From contig OZ242299.1 of the NCBI GenBank assembly GCA_965207995.1, forward strand, positions 1,798,001-1,862,000: a stretch of 64,000 nucleotides of DNA, written 5' to 3'. The stretch is from DAOUKH01 sp965207995 (GTDB lineage Bacteria > Chloroflexota > Dehalococcoidia > SHYB01). This document shows positions 63,587 to 64,000 of the stretch, piece by piece. The notes under the pieces are model-generated. The model ran no database searches and was not told where the DNA came from. It saw only the letters and a list, made by a program, of their open reading frames with translations. The stretch's first letter is position 1. Every line of letters starts with the position of its first letter. The position numbers and the translations under genes were made by a program.

Positions 63587-64000
63587 ACGGCGACGGCCGT
63601 CTTTGCCGGCAGCGCCCCCATCGTGGTGAGGTCGGACTCCTTCACGCCGTAGAGCCGCATCGCGTTGCCCGCGAGGATCTTGCGCTGCTCGTCGTCGGGC
63701 ACGCCGCGCATGTGGTTGGCGATGGTGACGCGCGAGTTCGGCCAGTCGGCCCCCGAATGCGGGTAGTCCGACGACCACATGATGTTGTCGATCATGTACT
63801 CGCGGTTCTTGATGCCGTAGGTGTCCTGTTGGAAGGTGGAGAAGAGCTGCCGCTTCAGGTAGTCGCTGGGGAGCAGCTTCAGGTGGTTCCCCGTCCAGAA
63901 CCGGTGCCGGACGTAGTTGTCGTCGGTCTGCTCCATGAAGAAGGGGAGCCAACCCACGCCCACCTCGGCGACGCCGATGCGCAGCTTGGGGTGCCGTTCC
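63583..64000 (-). CDS. amidohydrolase-2 family protein, partial (5' end outside)
   Basis: The C-terminal part of an amidohydrolase-2 family enzyme; the frame stays open to base 64000 (ERHPKLRIGVAEVGVGWLPF at the right edge). It continues with FMEQTDDNYVRHRFW, YMIDNIMWSSDYPHSGADWP (metal aspartate in SSDYPH) and KILAGNAMRLYGV. The family includes decarboxylases and ring-cleavage hydrolases. Its stop overlaps tyrS as CTAG. It is the second gene of this family in the window. Confidence 0.85.
   Translation of the reverse strand, partial: ERHPKLRIGVAEVGVGWLPFFMEQTDDNYVRHRFWTGNHLKLLPSDYLKRQLFSTFQQDTYGIKNREYMIDNIMWSSDYPHSGADWPNSRVTIANHMRGVPDDEQRKILAGNAMRLYGVKESDLTTMGALPAKTAVAV

Overview
This is one gene-dense, high-GC bacterial contig, cut at both ends: rpoB lacks its 5' part on the left and an amidohydrolase lacks its 5' part on the right. 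The mix of genes suggests a Chloroflexota lineage, possibly Dehalococcoidia/SAR202-like. It combines rpoB-rpoC-prfB, several F420/flavin-dependent luciferase-like oxidoreductases, many acyl-CoA dehydrogenases, a CaiB-type CoA transferase, SBP_bac_5 peptide transport, amidohydrolases, and TPEP-rich lipoproteins. This placement is inferred from gene content; no phylogeny was run.

Layout. 1-8940: rpoB, rpoC and prfB, the last with a programmed +1 frameshift. 8961-12022: a luciferase-like oxidoreductase, a cyclase-family hydrolase and two lipoproteins. 12208-13042: an XRE regulator and a broken VapBC module. 13171-16106: a TauE/SafE exporter, a molybdopterin-oxidoreductase-like protein, a crotonase and a PIG-L deacetylase. 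16107-20888: a long intergenic stretch with a 10-bp repeat array, then a secreted serine protease with GLUG repeats coupled to a 48-aa membrane protein. 20970-24200: an IS110 element inside a cluster of intergenic palindromes, then an acyl-CoA dehydrogenase and a CoA transferase. 25596-30335: an RRM protein, tRNA-Pro(GGG), a DsbA/FrnE-like gene with an in-frame UGA and SECIS-like hairpin, an ABC substrate-binding lipoprotein, and a MoeB-CysM pair. 30467-32728: a DUF262-HNH-AlbA_2 fusion that looks like a defence protein.

32918-36153: acyl-CoA dehydrogenases and VOC proteins. 36514-43401: competence genes comEA-comEC, an EamA transporter, rph (apparent CTG start), a YihY-type membrane protein and galU. 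43398-50777: an amidohydrolase, two peptide-type ABC permeases, and two near-identical convergent substrate-binding proteins. 50922-57323: two luciferase-like oxidoreductases, then ridA with three tandem aminotransferases coupled by stop-start overlaps. 57399-58025: a low-GC membrane protein, probably translated from a leaderless mRNA. 58189-61410: an aromatic amino-acid operon (CPBP protease, trpA, aroH, DAHP synthase) preceded by a Phe-rich leader peptide and a mutually exclusive antiterminator/terminator. 61467-64000: ribF, tyrS and the partial amidohydrolase.

The most notable observations are the candidate selenoprotein, the Phe attenuator, the DUF262-HNH-AlbA_2 fusion, the IS110 non-coding end with an 11-bp stem, two families of intergenic palindromes that also form the ends of some genes, and the 10-bp repeat array.
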